DNA of 5,583 nucleotides from an uncultured Oscillospiraceae bacterium (GTDB lineage Bacteria > Bacillota > Clostridia > Oscillospirales > Acutalibacteraceae). Location of the stretch: the NCBI GenBank assembly GCA_900555705.1, contig USLV01000105.1, positions 1 through 5,583 of the forward strand. Direction: 5' to 3'. Positions within the stretch are counted from its first letter, which is position 1; the number at the start of each line of letters is the position of its first letter. Under the pieces are notes generated by a model. That model searched no databases. It saw only the letters and a program-made list of their open reading frames with translations, and was not told the origin of the DNA. The translations under genes and the position numbers were made by a program. Positions 5,502 through 5,583 of this stretch are shown here, piece after piece.

Positions 5502-5583
5502 TTATGCCAGTCCGCTGAGGCGGGCAACCGTCGTCACCGCCATACAGAGCAGTATGCCCAGCGCCGTCGGCAGCACCACCCAC
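5502..5583 (-). CDS. C-terminal end of an unidentified membrane protein (partial)
   Basis: Reading the minus strand from base 5582 gives 26 residues, WVVLPTALGILLCMAVTTV followed by ARLSGLA, then TAA at 5502-5504. The stretch is hydrophobic enough to be a last transmembrane helix with a short tail. The gene enters from the right end of the contig, converges on the solute-binding gene and shares its hairpin terminator. The other two minus-strand frames give no such pattern: one hits a stop within the segment, and the other stays open but is polar. The family cannot be named from so little. A transporter or permease end is possible, as is any polytopic membrane protein. Confidence 0.5.
   Translation of the reverse strand, partial: WVVLPTALGILLCMAVTTVARLSGLA

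Noticed and set aside
3088..5583. 831-codon open frame on the minus strand
   Set aside because: It is antisense to the whole solute-binding gene. It lacks a recognisable domain, and the plus strand has a lipobox, a strong ribosome site and family motifs.

Overview
The window is a GC-rich bacterial contig that begins with leftover sequencing adapter. Bases 1-54 are an Illumina Nextera P7/i7 adapter ending in the 19-base Tn5 mosaic end, so biological sequence starts at 55. The strong AGGAGG-type ribosome sites, the GH4/GH2 glycosidase pair, the AraC-type regulator and the lipoprotein solute-binding protein suggest a saccharolytic Bacillota (Firmicutes), probably a Clostridia/Oscillospiraceae-like gut bacterium. 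That assignment is inferred from gene style, with no marker gene in the window.

Layout. On the minus strand, a two-gene operon runs from 2173 toward the left end: melA, a GH4 alpha-galactosidase (866-2173), then a GH2 beta-galactosidase (55-850) cut off by the contig end after its N-terminal 265 residues. A 141-base divergent intergenic region (2174-2314) separates the operon from a plus-strand AraC/XylS-family regulator (2315-3109). This region holds a good promoter for the regulator, a weaker candidate promoter for melA, and a direct repeat CATGTTGnA at a 21-bp pitch, which looks like a pair of AraC-family half-sites. Further right on the plus strand is an extracellular solute-binding lipoprotein with a beta-propeller-like N-terminal half (3199-5457). 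It is interrupted by one in-frame TAG at 4552-4554, and the rest of the protein continues in the same frame for about 300 codons. A strong hairpin (5459-5492) follows. Beyond it the C-terminal end of a convergent minus-strand membrane protein (5502-5583) runs off the contig.

How the parts fit. The regulator probably senses a galactoside and controls melA and the beta-galactosidase. These cytoplasmic enzymes would remove alpha- and beta-linked galactose from imported oligosaccharides such as melibiose, raffinose-type sugars or plant galactosides. The solute-binding protein could supply the sugar, but no permease or ATPase genes lie beside it, so its link to this pathway is inference.

Most worth checking are the in-frame amber codon, the operator-like repeat and the propeller/solute-binding fusion. 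I see no CRISPR array, tRNA, rRNA, insertion sequence or clearly new defence-type system.
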